Shown here piece by piece: positions 11,580-24,378 of a stretch of 64,000 nucleotides of DNA. How positions within the stretch are numbered: the stretch's first letter is position 1; every line of letters begins with the position of its first letter. The position numbers and the translations under genes were made by a program. The DNA is taken from NCBI GenBank assembly GCA_016165875.1, contig JABBOT010000080.1, forward strand, positions 13,312,337 to 13,376,336. The letters are read 5' to 3'. The notes under the pieces are model-generated. The model did no database searches. It saw only the letters and a list, made by a program, of their open reading frames with translations, and was not told the origin of the DNA. The stretch comes from Acanthopleura granulata (taxonomy: Eukaryota > Mollusca > Polyplacophora > Chitonida > Chitonidae).

Positions 11580-13706
11580 ATTTTGAACAAATTTAAAAAC
11601 TGCCGTATTGCAACATCTACGTCATTCAGTGTGTTGCGAAATATCCACGAGAGCAGCACCACGTGTTGTGTAGTCGGTCGATATTTTTTTTTTCTAAACC
11701 CGGCTTCTCCAAGAATAGCTCAACACAGCTCAACATAACAATCCTACTTACACCCATCTTGCAGATTTATGTACCTTTCTCTCTCTAACCAGCCTTCGCT
11801 GTATATTACAGACAACAGTAAAAGTGAGTAACCGAGAAAATCACTACCCAAGACTGCGACTGAATCCCCGTCGCATGTGTATTTATTTCATTTTAGTTCT
11901 ACGCGGTACCCAAGAATATTCACTACGTGTGTATATATTTCTAAGACTCTCAGAACTGTATACTATAGACATCAACTCACCGACCATGTACGCTGATTTA
12001 ATACCAAGAGGTAACTGCCGATTGCGTAAGGATTGGTTCACCTACTTCTCCCCATTCTTCAATAGGATACAAATATATTCAAGAGAACAATTGAAAAAAA
12101 AATTGTAAACAATAACAATTAGTTGGATCGAAAAACTGGACTTAAACCATAGTGATCACGATTCTATACTCACTTCTACGAAGCAGGCTAATCATTATAA
12201 AGCAAGAGGAAACATTAAAAATTTAAGAAGCCTACAAGAACGGAAAAGCTTTTTTGTTTGACTAATGTAACATTTTCCCATTGTTACAAGATAAAATTTT
12301 AGAGAGATCAATAAGATTTTTTCCTTTGAAAATCAAATCATTTTCTTATTGTCAGTTTTCATATTTTAATTTTCATGTGAAAGGCAAACATGATCGCATT
12401 TTGTGCTTTTTACTGATTTATGACATACTTAAACAACTGCTTAACGCCCGTTTTGATTAAATTAATTTAAAACTACGACATTTACACTTTTCTGTGTCCC
12501 TTCATACAACTGTTGGAAATCTTTTGTTTCTTTCATAGTTTACGATTTCTTTTGATTGGACCGCTATGTCTTATACTTGCTCATATATAATAATTGTCAT
12601 AATTTAAAAACAAATAACCACTGTCAATTACAATGTATTCAGCACCTAAATCGTGAAATTGATTAGGGAATGCCCCTAGCTATTGATCTTCTGTCTACTG
12701 TATCCCTATCAAACAGCGATAGGCCTTACACAAGATTAAACAAAGAAACACGAACACGTTAGACTAAGCTCAATACATATATTTGAACAAGATAAACAAA
12801 TAGTACAACTAACAATTATATACAAAACAATACAGATAATTACAAAAATATATATATTGTTTCTTACGGCTCTTAATGTCCCAAATCCGGATGAACTATA
12901 CCGGCTTCCAATGGCAAGTCGGTCCACGTAAATATAGAAACCACAGGTCTTTGGAATTCTAGAATAGAAGGATGACTTCTGTTGTGATGAACAACATAGG
13001 GACCGGTACGCCGACGATGGTGCATGTCTAAATCCCCGGCAAGGTACAAGTTTGCTGGGCAGACGGGTTGACAATAGCGTCTGTAATGCCGAGCTGGTGA
13101 TGTATGTTTAACTTCTCGGAAATATACACAAAGTCACTTTCATGGTAAATAAGGATGAAGAGTACGTAATTGGACAAAGAGACAATGAGCTATACAAGCT
13201 CTAACTGAACGTCTCACACCAAATAGCAAGGGGCGAAACACAAGCTCACAAAGTGTTACGTCCCAAAAACTGGAGTACAACATGACAAAATTGTCGAAAG
13301 GCGTGAAAGCCAATATCTCCAAAATCCCACAAAATCCCACAAAAAGGTTGGCAAGACTAAATATGACTCTGATGGACAAAAGTAAAACGACTACTTTCAA
13401 ATTGGAGGTAAGTAAACAACTTCGTGGCTCATATTTATAGCCTAGCGTAAAGAATATTCTGGATGGTCTGTCCGTAAACATGTTTACAATATGGGTACAT
13501 CTTTCCAGAATGTACGCTCTCTGTACAATGACACGAAACCATAAACACATAGGCCTCCAGAACACGCGACTGAATTCACGCGAAGGCTATCAGGTACACA
13601 GAGAAAAAATGTAGGTCACACACAGACCTTGATTAGCGTGAAAATGAATAAAAATAATATTTTAAAGACGGGGTAACAACTATCAACACTTCCACACCGA
13701 TACTTC

Positions 13707-13916
13707 TTTTTTCTTCTAGAATCAGCATACTGTCCTAAACATTCGGCGCACTAATACTTCTCTCTTTCTTCTGTTATCGATATTCTGTCCTAAACATTCG
13801 GCACACTAATACTTCTCTCTTTCTTCTGTTATCGATATTCTGTCCCCAACATTCAGTACACTGATGCTTCTCCCTTCTTCTAGAACAAGTCAACTGCCCT
13901 AAAAATTCAACACACT
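13707..13916. repeat. Minisatellite, about 55-bp unit, 3.5 copies
   Basis: Successive units share TTATCGATATTCTGTCC and AACATTCGGC-CACTAATAC; the two central units are nearly identical and the outer ones more diverged. Confidence 0.8.
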
Positions 13917-14031
13917 TTTTAAGGTTAATTGGCTTCATGTATTCATTTGAGTATTGCTCAACACGATGATCAAGATTGTCTCTTACAAGGTGACTGGTCA
14001 GCAAAACCCACCTACATTTGACAAGTTCCTG

Positions 14032-14110
14032 ACAAATTTATTACTTTATTTCAATGGTTTTTACGCCGTACTCAAGAATATTTCATTTATTCGACAGTGG
14101 CCAGCCTTGG
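14032..14110 (-). repeat. SINE tail fragment, family 1
   Basis: Reverse complement of the tail: TTTTTACGCCGTACTCAAG, then AATATTTCATTTATTCGACAG and GGCCAGC. The head is absent. An upstream segment (GACAAGTTCCTGAC) resembles the one beside the fragment at 590. Confidence 0.65.
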
Positions 14111-15902
14111 GAACCCATGCTGACGAATGCATCAACCTGTGGTGCACAGATCTGCGGATAGCATTAGTAGAAATTGCTGGCAGATGACTAAGCTGGAAAA
14201 AGCCACGTGAGTGTCGTCTTCCGCTTATTCTGACCAAGGCTCAACAAATTCAACAAAGTCACACCATTGTCATTCACGTGACTTTCGAGAGGAAATCAGT
14301 TCACGTTTCACAACTGAACCGCACAGATATGAATCACAGAGACTGAACCACATGGACAGTGAAACACCCAGAGAACAAACAAGCACACTACACAATACAG
14401 TAAGACCTCACTGAGATTTTATTCCAAAATATACATGTCCAAATTTTAAGATAATCCTTTATCAAAATTTCAACACTTTGATTCCAACTTGATGGGCTTG
14501 ATGATCACAGACAAGATAATGTTAAATGTATACACTACTGACTATTGAGTGACAATCATACGATGATCGATTTGCAAATCCGTACAAGTACACGGAAATG
14601 ACGATAGTCTGTGAATGCTATATTTTAATTTAGAGCACGTGTGTGATAACAGTGACAAGTAACATGTACAACGGAGAGCAGCTTAAAGGCCAATAAACAA
14701 CACAAGTTTACACTTCAGTGAAATAAATGTGCGAATTGTTTTATTCAAACCGTATGTGTGGATTTCGAAAATGAATTTCAGACCCTAACCTACTCGTCGA
14801 AAAAGCCATTTGTGTGGTGGTCGTCAGTCATATATGATTAATGGACGTTCTCGGTCAATAATCACAAAAGAAAAATGCACAACATGTGTAGCAAGTGCGG
14901 AAATGAAAAAGTTTATCTTCCACCGACACAAAGTACGTGCATAGAAATGATACATTTTCAGTATTCTCTGGATGGATACACGCCCAGCATATGAATATAT
15001 ACATCAAACCACGACAAATATGGAGTGGCCAGCACTTGTCGCGTGGTATAACGGTGCAGCCAGAGTACACCTGCATGAATGATAAATGTACAATGTGTTG
15101 CCATGATACAGGAAGCTTACAAGTCTACCGGGCATTACAAGCATGACCGGAAGTAACCATACACAAGAGGCAGTCGATCAACATTCGTCTGACTAACACT
15201 CAAAACTCAGAGAGTTAATTCGTTACATTATCCTAAAGCTTTCCAACAGAGCATAAGAAAAAATAATTCCGAGTTCACCTTGAAGAAAAGTGATACATGT
15301 TGCATTGTCCACAACAAATGCAGACGTTTAGTTTTGATGCTTACAACAAATGCGGTGAAAATTATACAGCAACAATGTCAAAGTGAACATGCGAAATGTA
15401 TACAGATGATACAGAGTTGAAAATGAAGGGTGCGTTAGATATTCAATAAATGCCTCGGCGCCATGTTGTAGAGAACATGAGAAAAATGAAGTATGGAAAA
15501 TCTCTCTATATACAGCACTGTAATATTTTTGACCTTACATCAACAAAGGCCATCAGTTTAAAAACAATTTTACGAAGGAAATGGAGAAAAAAAACACTGA
15601 TATACTTTCATTAATTTTATCACAACTCTGATCAGATAATACTGACGCTCTGAGCATTAATGACATTGACATAACATATACACAGACATCAAATTCATGT
15701 ATGTACGTCTTATTGCAGTGTTACACAATTTCATTTACTTAATGCAGTGCTGCTTAACGACCTACGTAAGAACAGTCTCACTTAATATGCCGGCAGACAG
15801 GTTTGCGAATGAAAGACAACAGGGTAGAGACCTGGGATTGAGAAACCACCACGCATTATCGTCAGATAATCGACAAACCACCTAAATTATAAGCAGCTGC
15901 AG

Positions 15903-15985
15903 AACCTGCTACAACTGGACTCGAACTTGTGACGTATCTGTCGGACTTCTGCAATCGTCCTTTAGTCCGCTCAGCCTACGTTTCA
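15903..15985 (-). repeat. tRNA-like SINE head, degenerate
   Basis: The minus strand has an A-box-like GGCTGAGCGG and, about 55 bases on, a perfect B box (GTTCGAGTCC). The T-stem does not pair, so this is not a tRNA gene; a SINE head is the likeliest reading. Confidence 0.35.
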
Positions 15986-16114
15986 ATGGGTCAAGGGAGG
16001 ACCCCGTGCTTCAATCGGATGGATATAGTGAGTTTGGTTAGAAACCGAGCTTACCGACAGACCCGGTGAACTGCCGGGGTTATTTGCAAGACTGTCAGCT
16101 TCAGCCAGGTGACG

Positions 16115-19100
16115 TTAATCTTCGAACGATGTCGGTGCTACCCACATCATCAGCTGAAGAAGTTTTGTAAATTTCTCTGTAAACAGAAAATATGAAACGG
16201 TTAAAACATTGAAGGGACCATTGCTCAAACCTGAAGAAAAAAAAAAGAAACGCGCGCAACTCTGGAAAAAATTTCTGTTGCTGACACAAACCCGTGAACA
16301 AACCACAAAAAATATGTAGGTATTCATAATAAGTTATATATATAGGTTAGTAATTTGAGCCCATTCATAGACCGGACGTATCAAGCATGTGTTACGTTAG
16401 CCAAATACATGGTAACATTTATGAGGCTATTGTCAGAAATGTTAGAAATAGGTCACAATTCATACACCATCATCCGGATCAGACATCGGTATTTTCAACG
16501 ACTAACAACATTTTAAAACCATATGCAGGGACTTGCTCTTTTAGCATGTGTGCCTTTTGCCTTTTTCGTTTGTTTATTACTTATTTGAATGGTGTTTTAC
16601 GCCATACTGAAGAATCGTACTCAGGATTGGTGGGAGGCTTCTGGGTCATTACGCTGCGCTAGCGCGCTAACCAGCTGAGCCACGGATGCCCCCGGCTCTT
16701 TCATGTTTGGTTTTCAATGTAAACAAAATGAATCAGTACAAATTCAAAATTTGCTTGTAAAATCTGTCTGTTAAATGTACGCGGTGCGTATACATGAAGA
16801 TGTGACCATTGTATGCACAAACACATGGTCATTTATGCCTTTGCAACCACACTGAAGACTTTGACTACAGTTTAGAGTTACACTGCTTTAGGATGGCCAC
16901 GTGGGTTTGTTTGTCCCGCAGCGAAGAAACTGATTACAGCCATGCGCACTCGAAACAACTATATCTCACTAAGTGCAGACTTGGCTTAAAAAGCCGACGA
17001 GATCGGCGTTTTTCAGTATCTTACTTCATCGATCAGTTCTCATCGTTATTGTCGATAATAAGTTGACAGTCCATTAAAGAATTGCAAACTTACTGAGGAG
17101 AACAGGTTGGAATTTGTAGACGACACAAGGCACATAAAACACCAGGCCACTGACGGCAAACAAGGCCGCGTACAGGAGCTCCACCTGTGGGTTCTGGATG
17201 ATAGGGGAGATAACCATGTAGAGGGAGACGATCAGCACTACCCACGGGATAAACAAGGGTACCTGAGAAAGGAGACAAGCCATGAACGAAACGTAAAGTG
17301 CCACATTAGGCATTCTAGTTGTTTGCATATTTATATGCTACGTACCAAGCCACACTAAGAATAACACGCTTATTAATGAAGTCACGGTGCTAATTTGGTA
17401 GAAAAGCGTTTCATTTCGCGCTATTCCACCATAAACCTTCCAAAGGAGTCCACGCCTAAATCGACTATGCGAGAGCCAGGATTCGGGGTAATTATTTTTA
17501 AATACTATACTTAATATGCTTTCATAAACATGGCCAGAAAAAATATTCATTGAGAAACATTTATCACTGACTACTTGACACTGAACTAGTCGCATGAGTT
17601 CAAAGATATTAACATCAAGAGGAAGTCGCCCTCATCCCACAGGAGAAGCCCTGCCCTGGACAGAACCACTCGGTTATCTCGCCATAGTTAACCTGTTGCA
17701 TTTTCTCCTGGCGCCACGCAGGCCAATGCTCTATTCCAAACCAGTCAAATGCAATCATTATAAGATGACAAACATTAAGCCTCTTCACGATTTGCTTCAA
17801 AAGTCCAAGGTACAGAAGCAGAGTCATTATGGCTGCACTGTTTTTATCACACCAGTTTGGTTTTACGTAGTGCATAAATGAACTGAAACAGACTCTATAG
17901 CATGGTTTCACGATAAGATCCCCTGGGAAAACGTCACCAAAACGAAACAAGAAAATGCTCACCTTATAGGGTCTCTGCAAATCCGGCCGCGTTTGACGTA
18001 ATATGAGAAGGCAGACCATGGAGGCAGCGTAGAAAAATAACATGAGAAAACTGAAACAGTCTATGAGGCTGTTGATGTTGCCCATGATAATCATCAAGAT
18101 AGCCATAAGACTCTGGAAAACACACAGGTAAAAAACACATTGTTAAGATGATACTCTAATTAGAACCGATGATAAATAGAAAATTACTCAGACAGAACCT
18201 ATAATAAATAGAAAAACTCACTTTTTAAGATTCGTCACAACAATAAACAAAAGCAACGTTTCTTGCATATGGGCATAAATTTCAGACAATACGGAGTACG
18301 ATGGTGTTTATGGCATGCAATTAGCATGGTGTGGATCGGTGCTGTATGCATGCTATATGGTTTAGTGGGGGAAAAAATCGAATAAAATTGGAAGCATGCT
18401 TGTCTTCAGTGCCGACACACTGAGCACAGCATGTCGAAGACACCAGACACCTAAATTACTCACAGACACCGGTTTGAACAGTACTTGAACTCCAAGCAAA
18501 GACGTACAAAAATTGCCACTAATGATTGAGCCCAAACTTAGCGTTTATAACATGTGATAGACCTTACCATAAACAATATAGACGGTGATGGGGTTAGGCG
18601 CTTGACATTGACATAGGACAGGAATTCCATTACATGACCTTCTCGAGCCGCCGCATAACTTAATCTACAAAAAAACCAAAGACATTTAACTTGGAGAATA
18701 TTCCTCTTTTTTAGCACAAGAAAAACAGAGGGTGTCGAGTGTGCTGGTATCTAGAAAACGTTCCGAAGCCAAGATGCGAATTTCTTCGAAGACAAAAAAG
18801 GACATCTATAATTGTAATGGACGTTTATGTCTATATTAGAGAAGTTTCATATTGACTCGAAAACTTCAGTAAAGTTAGACGTGCAGAAGAGTAATTCGCA
18901 TTTCGAGAATAATGCCTGAAGGTAAGTTACTTGTTTAACCTCAAGACATACCTCGTAGAGTTCAATGAGTTGATTGGAGATTTTGACATGATATGAAAGA
19001 CCACGGCATTAAGAGTAAAAGCAGAAGAGCAACGATAGTTGGCAAGTCGTCGCACGTACCCGTTGAAATCCTGCTTCTTGCCACTTTACATCGATTAGGG

Positions 19101-22100
19101 TTTTATTATAACCGTTCGTGTAAATGGTTAATCAGTAGCAACTTCCACCCTACTCCACCCATAGAATCATGTCTTAAGCTAGGTTAGGTATACAAATTGT
19201 TAATGGTTAATCAGTAGCAACTTCCACCCTACCCCACCCATAAAATCATGTCTTAAGCTAGGTTAGGTATACAAATTGTTAATGGTTAATCAGTAGCAAC
19301 TTCCACCCTACCCCACGCATAGAATCAGGTCTTAAGCTAGGTTAGGTATACACATTGTTAATGGTTAATCAGTAGCAACTTCCACCCCACCCATAGAATC
19401 ATGTCTTAAGCTAGGTTAGGTATACAAATTGTTATGATCTTGATAACAATTTATTAGACGTCATTGGTCAAGAGTTCCTCGAAATGCTGAATTGTCGTGA
19501 CATTTAGCAAACAATGACGTGAAAACAAGGCCAAGTAACAAGGCCACGGGGACGCTTAGTCCACGAGCAGCCACACCACATTCATCCTTACCTGCCAGCA
19601 GTAAAACATGTCCCGTTAGCGGATCCAAATGTGGAGAAGGCCACCGAAAGTGGAATGATAAACGAAGCAACCCCGAGCATCTGGTCACCCCAGGTCTGTG
19701 TGTGAGGGATTAGAAGAACAGGAGACATAGATTACAAAATGATTCACGGACACAGAAATACCAAGGTTTGCCGGATGCCTTGCTTAATAAAATATTTATC
19801 CCTATATTTGATTGCTTAAGGCCATACTCAGTGATTTTTCACTTATGCGATGGTGGCCCGTTTTGTGGTAGAGGAAACCAGACAGCCCTGTGAAAGTCAA
19901 GTTTATGAATAACAAAAATGAACTAACAAACTCTTGCGCTTGCTGAGACCAAATACCTGGCTGTTGCTGTATTATTGAAATAATCTTAAGTATTATCAAA
20001 TCAAGTTATCATGAAGATTTGTATAAAGGGGGACAACTCACCACTGCCACAGCTTGAGTTGCCAGAAGTTGTAATTTGGGAATCACAGTTAAATAAGAGA
20101 TGTTCATGAGCACGTAGCTAACGGTTACCAATGGCAGACCAATCAATAAGGCCCTGGGCAAGTTTCTGAAAGCAAACAGAAAATATATCTCATAAAATAA
20201 CTGTGGATTATTAATATTATTATATTATATTATTATTTTTAATATTATTAACATTGTATGTCAATTGCGAGCACATATTCCAATGTGTAAAAAATACTAC
20301 ATTTATAGAAGCCATCGTGAAAAGAGCTAACATTTTACAGCGCCAAGACTTGTAGCATTTGTAACGTTAAATGTTTACATTAACATAGAACATAATAACA
20401 GTCAAGCTGAGAATTGTTCATATTAAACATGATATAATGGTAAACTTGTAAATTCTGCACATTAAACATAGCAATAGTAAACGGGAAAATGTTCACTGAC
20501 ACATATGGGTTTTTCATTTCTTCTGTGACAAAGTTTAAACTGCTCCTGTAAACAAATAAGCAAAGTTTGAAAATATTAAGCAAACGAAGTACAAGGTCGT
20601 TACACAAAGCCTTGTGAAGTGGTTCTAACGTTGACACTGTTGTTAACAAAATTGGGGTTTGACACAAATATTTGAGAATAAAAGCAACCGATTTGAACTG
20701 TGCCACTATGTTCTAAAACCTGCACCGTCAGAAGTCTTTTAAGCATACTAGTATTAGTAGTTTATCTAATCTAGTACGGAAGCCAGGTGGCTGTATAAGA
20801 ATTCACTTACCATCCGTCGTACGCCCACAGACCATCGTAAAACGCCAGGGCTAACATGGACGGAGAAGCAGATGACCCCTCAAAACCCGTCACCAAGTCT
20901 CCATACTCACCTGAAACAAACACGTTTACCTGATAATGGCATTAGTAAAAAGGAAATGACAGAAGTGTTAATATAAGACTCCCTAGATTAAAAGTAGGGA
21001 CAACCAAAGTCCGAACTGTTCTGGAATATAAACTATTTTTGGCTTTATGTATATTTCAGAAGAATTAAGAAAAAGGTGGCACAATGGATTGACGCTTACG
21101 TCGTACATTGTATGTAAGCTACAATGGTAAAGGCCTATTATATGTACGATTTTTATAGTTCTTAGGATGAGAGGGGCGGGGGGTATATCACATTTGATGC
21201 GTAACATTTTATACTAAATTAAAACTCTTATGCAAACATCAACTGTATTTTTAAACAAAATGCCAAGAAACACGATGAAAGAGATGCCTGTAGTGATATT
21301 CTTAAAAATTAAATAAAATGGGCAAAGACCTAAGTACAAGAGCAAATGAGCAATGTTTTCAATAACCCGCTATATAGAGAATTACCTAACTGCAGAAAAC
21401 AAGGCATAATGGAGGTTAATCTTGTTGCAGATATCTTTACGCTTACCTATAGCTATGTTGTAAATGCCACCTCCAATGATGACAGCTACGGCCAGCAGTT
21501 TGGCGACAGTGAAGATATTCTGTAAGTTTGTCGCCCACTTTACGCTCCAACAGTTCACAAAGGCGATCGTACCTGCGATGCAAATAAGATACCGCACATT
21601 ACAGTACGTGAGATAAGAAATGGTTGGTGCTCATATACGGATCCCCAAACACTCCCATATTGTAGACCATGACTAAGAATAAAGCATTTGCCAAGTTTAT
21701 AAAATCGTTTAGAAAATGGTTCGACATTGTCGTATATTTAACTTGAGTATGTAATGTTAACAGTGATACATATTCATATTCTGAATGTGGAATGCTTGTA
21801 TGTCTAATGGACTTTTGTCATTGGAAGAATTCGAAGTTCATATAATGGTACCCAGTTGTGACAAAATATGCATCAAGAGTGGCTTCAAAAGTGGATAATG
21901 ATTAAATCTTGATGACGAAGCTATGGAGTGTGCAGGTTTCTATGAGTGTGCCTTTCTATATGGGTATGTAACTTACATATACACCAGATAGCAGCCAGCT
22001 TCTTGGCGGTATCAGGTGGGTTGCAGCCCTCAAAGAAAGGCGTCACGGCGTACGTTCCGAAACTAAGAGCAATAATGGCAAAGGCCGAGGGTCTTATAAT

Positions 22101-23832
22101 GGTGACAGAGACCCACGAGAAGACGTAAGCTGGAATGGCACCAAGGTTCTTGTGCATGGGTCGAAAAGTTTCCAGCAGGTAAGAGTACTCTGCCCCTGAT
22201 TTGTTGATCATGGTTCCAAGTTCGGCATATGCAAGTGCTCCTGCAAGAGATAGAAAACAGGTGGCATAAGCAGAAGCTTACCTTTTAGCATTAGAGAACG
22301 CGTTGAGAGAAAAATACAATGAATCGAGGATAAAGGCACAAGTTTTATGAAAACCTGAAATCTCACATTAATTCAGAGTGAACTTATTCCATGAGTTTAC
22401 AATTATTTATTTATCTGATTGTTGCTTAACGCCATACAAATGGATTTTCCTCTTATACGGTGGGGATGGGTATTTTGAGTGGAGGACAGCAGAGCGCCCC
22501 GAGTAAAATTAATGGCTTTTGGCAGGTTAGTGATCAATTTTGTGAAAATGTTACATACAGATATGCACAACATATTGGTTGAAGACAGCTGATCCTTTAC
22601 GAACTTTAGATAACGCAAGCGGACACACGAGTGTCTTCCATCGCTTAGTGTCACCAAAACCACACAAGCTATTATTTCACAGGTGCGCTAAAAACATTTC
22701 CTATCACTGCTTAGCGCTGTTAGCGTTTGCGCTGAACAGCTTGACTTACCCAGAGTGCACCAAAGGCCCGTAGCAGCCCAGACAATCAGACTTAGACCCA
22801 CAGACCCGGTCGCCCGAAGGACGCCCTGGGGAGAGATAAATATGCCCGACCCTGAAGCAAGAAAAACACGTGCAGATTTAACATCAAGTATATATCTTCA
22901 CAAAGGCTGGGGTAGTAGAGGCTTCAGTATGAAACGACTACCGCACAGAGATTAAAACCAGAGCAGCGACGACAGTGTGATAGTTGGCAAATGGTCACAC
23001 GTTACCGCTGAAATTCGGCCTATTGGCAGTTTACCTCATTTAATGGTTTTATTCTAACTGTTCTTGTAAGTGTTTAAGAAGTAACAAGTTACACCTCCCC
23101 TAGCAACGTTTATTAAGCAGAAACAGATAAAAATAAAAAACCTGTGATGTTTTATGCAATTTATTAAACGTTACTGGTCTAAAATTTCTCAAAGTGCTGT
23201 GTTGTCACCACGTTTAACACACACCACATTTATATTCAAATGAATCATAGCGTTGATTCACGTTTGTCTAACACCGCATTAGCTACTTGTGAAATCTTCT
23301 GAAAACATTACACCAGACATTTAACAAAACCAAAAATGTATTTGTAAATGTTGATCCGACGAGCGCATAAAATTTGTAGGAAATATCGTTTAGGTCTATT
23401 TTAAATAAGCAGAAAGAATATAACCACAATTAATTCAGATCAACATTTCAAAGAACAGGAATAGTTTTATCTCAAGATGGTATTCAAACTCAATTCATGC
23501 AGACATATTGCACTTATAAAAAATCAGTGCACCCGCTTAAGTCCAGTTCCGCGAAATAGCCCCGGAGGAGCTTTTCTCAAGGTGACATTTCAGGGCAAAT
23601 CACACACGGTGCACTTACCAATCATTGTACCGACAATAAGTCCGACTCCGCTAAATAACCCGATCTTCTGTTCCAGGTGAACCGTTTGTCTGTGGTCTGA
23701 ACTGGACAAACTGTCCTCAGAAGGAGAACTTCCATTTCGTCCTTTGTACAGTCCATTTTCAAAGAGCAATTTTTCGGTAACTTCCGGTGCTTGTTTAACT
23801 GGATGCCATATTACTCCATTTTCCGACGGCAT
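16115..23832 (-). CDS. SLC7-type amino-acid transporter, b(0,+)AT-like, 518 aa, 12 coding exons
   Basis: Exons 5' to 3': 23832-23619, 22851-22750, 22240-21977, 21572-21447, 20910-20811, 20545-20501, 20165-20042, 19695-19592, 18664-18568, 18112-17963, 17262-17094, 16176-16115. All introns are GT-AG and the frame is continuous for 518 codons, a normal SLC7 length. Residues 68-76 read GTMIGSGIF (unwound TM1, substrate site), 262-269 GLWAYDGW (TM6), followed by the loop [10 protein letters not shown]. Later come [15 protein letters not shown] and RPYKVP, with a hydrophobic pattern fitting 12 TM segments. Cys178 in FFEGC sits where the family's heavy-chain disulfide forms, so partnering with an SLC3 protein in the plasma membrane is expected. 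Wording around AREGH and KRLTP resembles vertebrate SLC7A9 (from memory). Exon 6 has a weak donor (GTCAGT). The start ATG follows a possible acceptor, so a 5' noncoding exon is likely. Substrate is not determined. Confidence 0.92.
16572..16692 (-). repeat. SINE, family 1, with internal deletion
   Basis: Reads on the plus strand as tail (GGTGTTTTACGCCATACTGA) joined directly to the head complement (GCGCTAGCGCGCTAACC, then GCTGAGCCACGGA). The central domain is missing. It lies 3' of the transporter stop codon. Confidence 0.75.
16893..16990. repeat. Short dispersed repeat, pair member 1
   Basis: Shares GGGTTTGTTTGTCCC and CATGCGCACTCGAAA, with the same spacing, with 42873-42960 (GGGTTGGTTTGTCCC, CATGCGCACTCAAAA). 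Nature unknown. Confidence 0.55.
18360..18480 (-). repeat. Degenerate SINE fragment, family 2
   Basis: ATGTCGAAGACACCAGACACC and its left context resemble the part of the family-2 element at 59825-59880. It lies in the intron between exons 9 and 10 of the first transporter gene. Confidence 0.35.
19005..19520 (+). repeat. Unclassified dispersed repeat, copy 3, with internal 79-bp expansion
   Basis: Left part carries GAGCAACGATAGTTGGCAAG, CGCACGTA and CTGCTTCTTGCCACTTTACA as in the other copies. The right part (19435-19520) carries ATTTATTAGACGTCATTGG. Between them a segment of the element has been repeated four times (19123-19432). Confidence 0.65.
19123..19432. repeat. Minisatellite, 79-bp unit, four copies
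   Basis: Units start at 19123, 19202, 19281 and 19360; each contains GGTTAATCAGTAGCAACTTC and CTTAAGCTAGGTTAGGTATA. The first three are 79 bp; the last has lost six bases in the CCACCCTACC part. The array sits in the intron between exons 8 and 9 of the first transporter gene. Confidence 0.95.
19800..19905 (-). repeat. SINE tail fragment related to family 1
   Basis: Plus strand reads AAGGCCATACTCAGTGATTT, TTCACTTATGCGATGGTGGC, then GAGGAAACCAGACAG: the reverse complement of a diverged family tail. Intronic. Confidence 0.6.
22405..22480 (-). repeat. SINE tail fragment, diverged
   Basis: GATTGTTGCTTAACGCCATAC followed by TTATACGGTGGGGA is a shortened, diverged version of the family tail on the minus strand. 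Intronic. Confidence 0.45.
22950..23240 (+). repeat. Unclassified dispersed repeat, copy 4
   Basis: Motifs in order: GAGCAGCGACGACAGTGTGA, CACACGTTACCGCTGAAAT, GGCAGTTTACCTC, TTCTAACTGTTCTTGTAAG, AACAAGTTACACC and TTACTGGTCTAAAATTTCTC. One of the longest copies without internal expansion. It lies in the first coding intron of the first transporter gene. Confidence 0.65.
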
Positions 23833-24378
23833 TGCTACAGTAATCAAATGAGCCGAGAAACAGTTAGAATTTATATACATCAACTCCGACAAAATATATA
23901 TTGCCCTTTAGGACCAAGCGAAATGTAGGCGTTCTACCCATAAATTAATACTATTTAAGGTAAAGATACTGATGACCTGGGAAAGGTCAAAGCCTTGTTT
24001 AACGACATAATGCTCAGGTAAGCACTCACGCAGGATATCGGTCACATATAAGAAGAAATGTCCAACTAACAAAGATTTGTGCTCACACGGATATCAGCGA
24101 AAAGAAAACTTTTCATCCTGTAGACAGTTGCCAGCATGTAGGTCAATAAAACAGGTTTAATAATTGGGAAATGGTGAGCATTACATAGAGGGGCGTGACA
24201 GATGGGCCGAGTAACATGGATAGACAAACAATTTGGAAGGTGTTATTACACTGGAAATAGGACAGTTTGTCGTTCACTACTGTAACACCTTTCGTCCATT
24301 TATTGATGCAAAGGTCAAATGTTCACGAACCAAGCTAATTTATGAGAGATCACACACAGCTGTACTGACTAAGCTTAC

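Larger units (their letters stand above)
6459..12158. repeat. Tandem segmental duplication, block 2
   Basis: Second copy of the duplicated flank. Compared with block 1 it lacks 383 bp near 10184, carries about 490 bp of extra sequence at about 10351-10840, and has a 62-bp retroposed insertion at 11505-11566. A short G run at 10156-10166 replaces an interrupted run in block 1. After 12158 the sequence is unique, and no third gene copy follows, so this is the right edge of the array. Confidence 0.93.
12159..16114. other. Gene-poor single-copy stretch
   Basis: Lies between the end of the duplication and the last coding exon of the first transporter gene. It contains a 55-bp tandem repeat, SINE fragments and possibly the 3' untranslated region of the transporter. 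Open frames on the minus strand at 12736-13074 and 13140-13565 show no recognisable domain or promoter and were not accepted. Confidence 0.6.

Noticed and set aside
13140..13565. 141-codon open frame on the minus strand
   Set aside because: No recognisable domain, no promoter or splice context, composition like its surroundings; likely a chance frame, although a diverged exon cannot be fully excluded.
17615..18106. 163-codon minus-strand frame read as one exon
   Set aside because: Only 17963-18112 is transporter exon 10; the frame runs on through the donor site into the intron.
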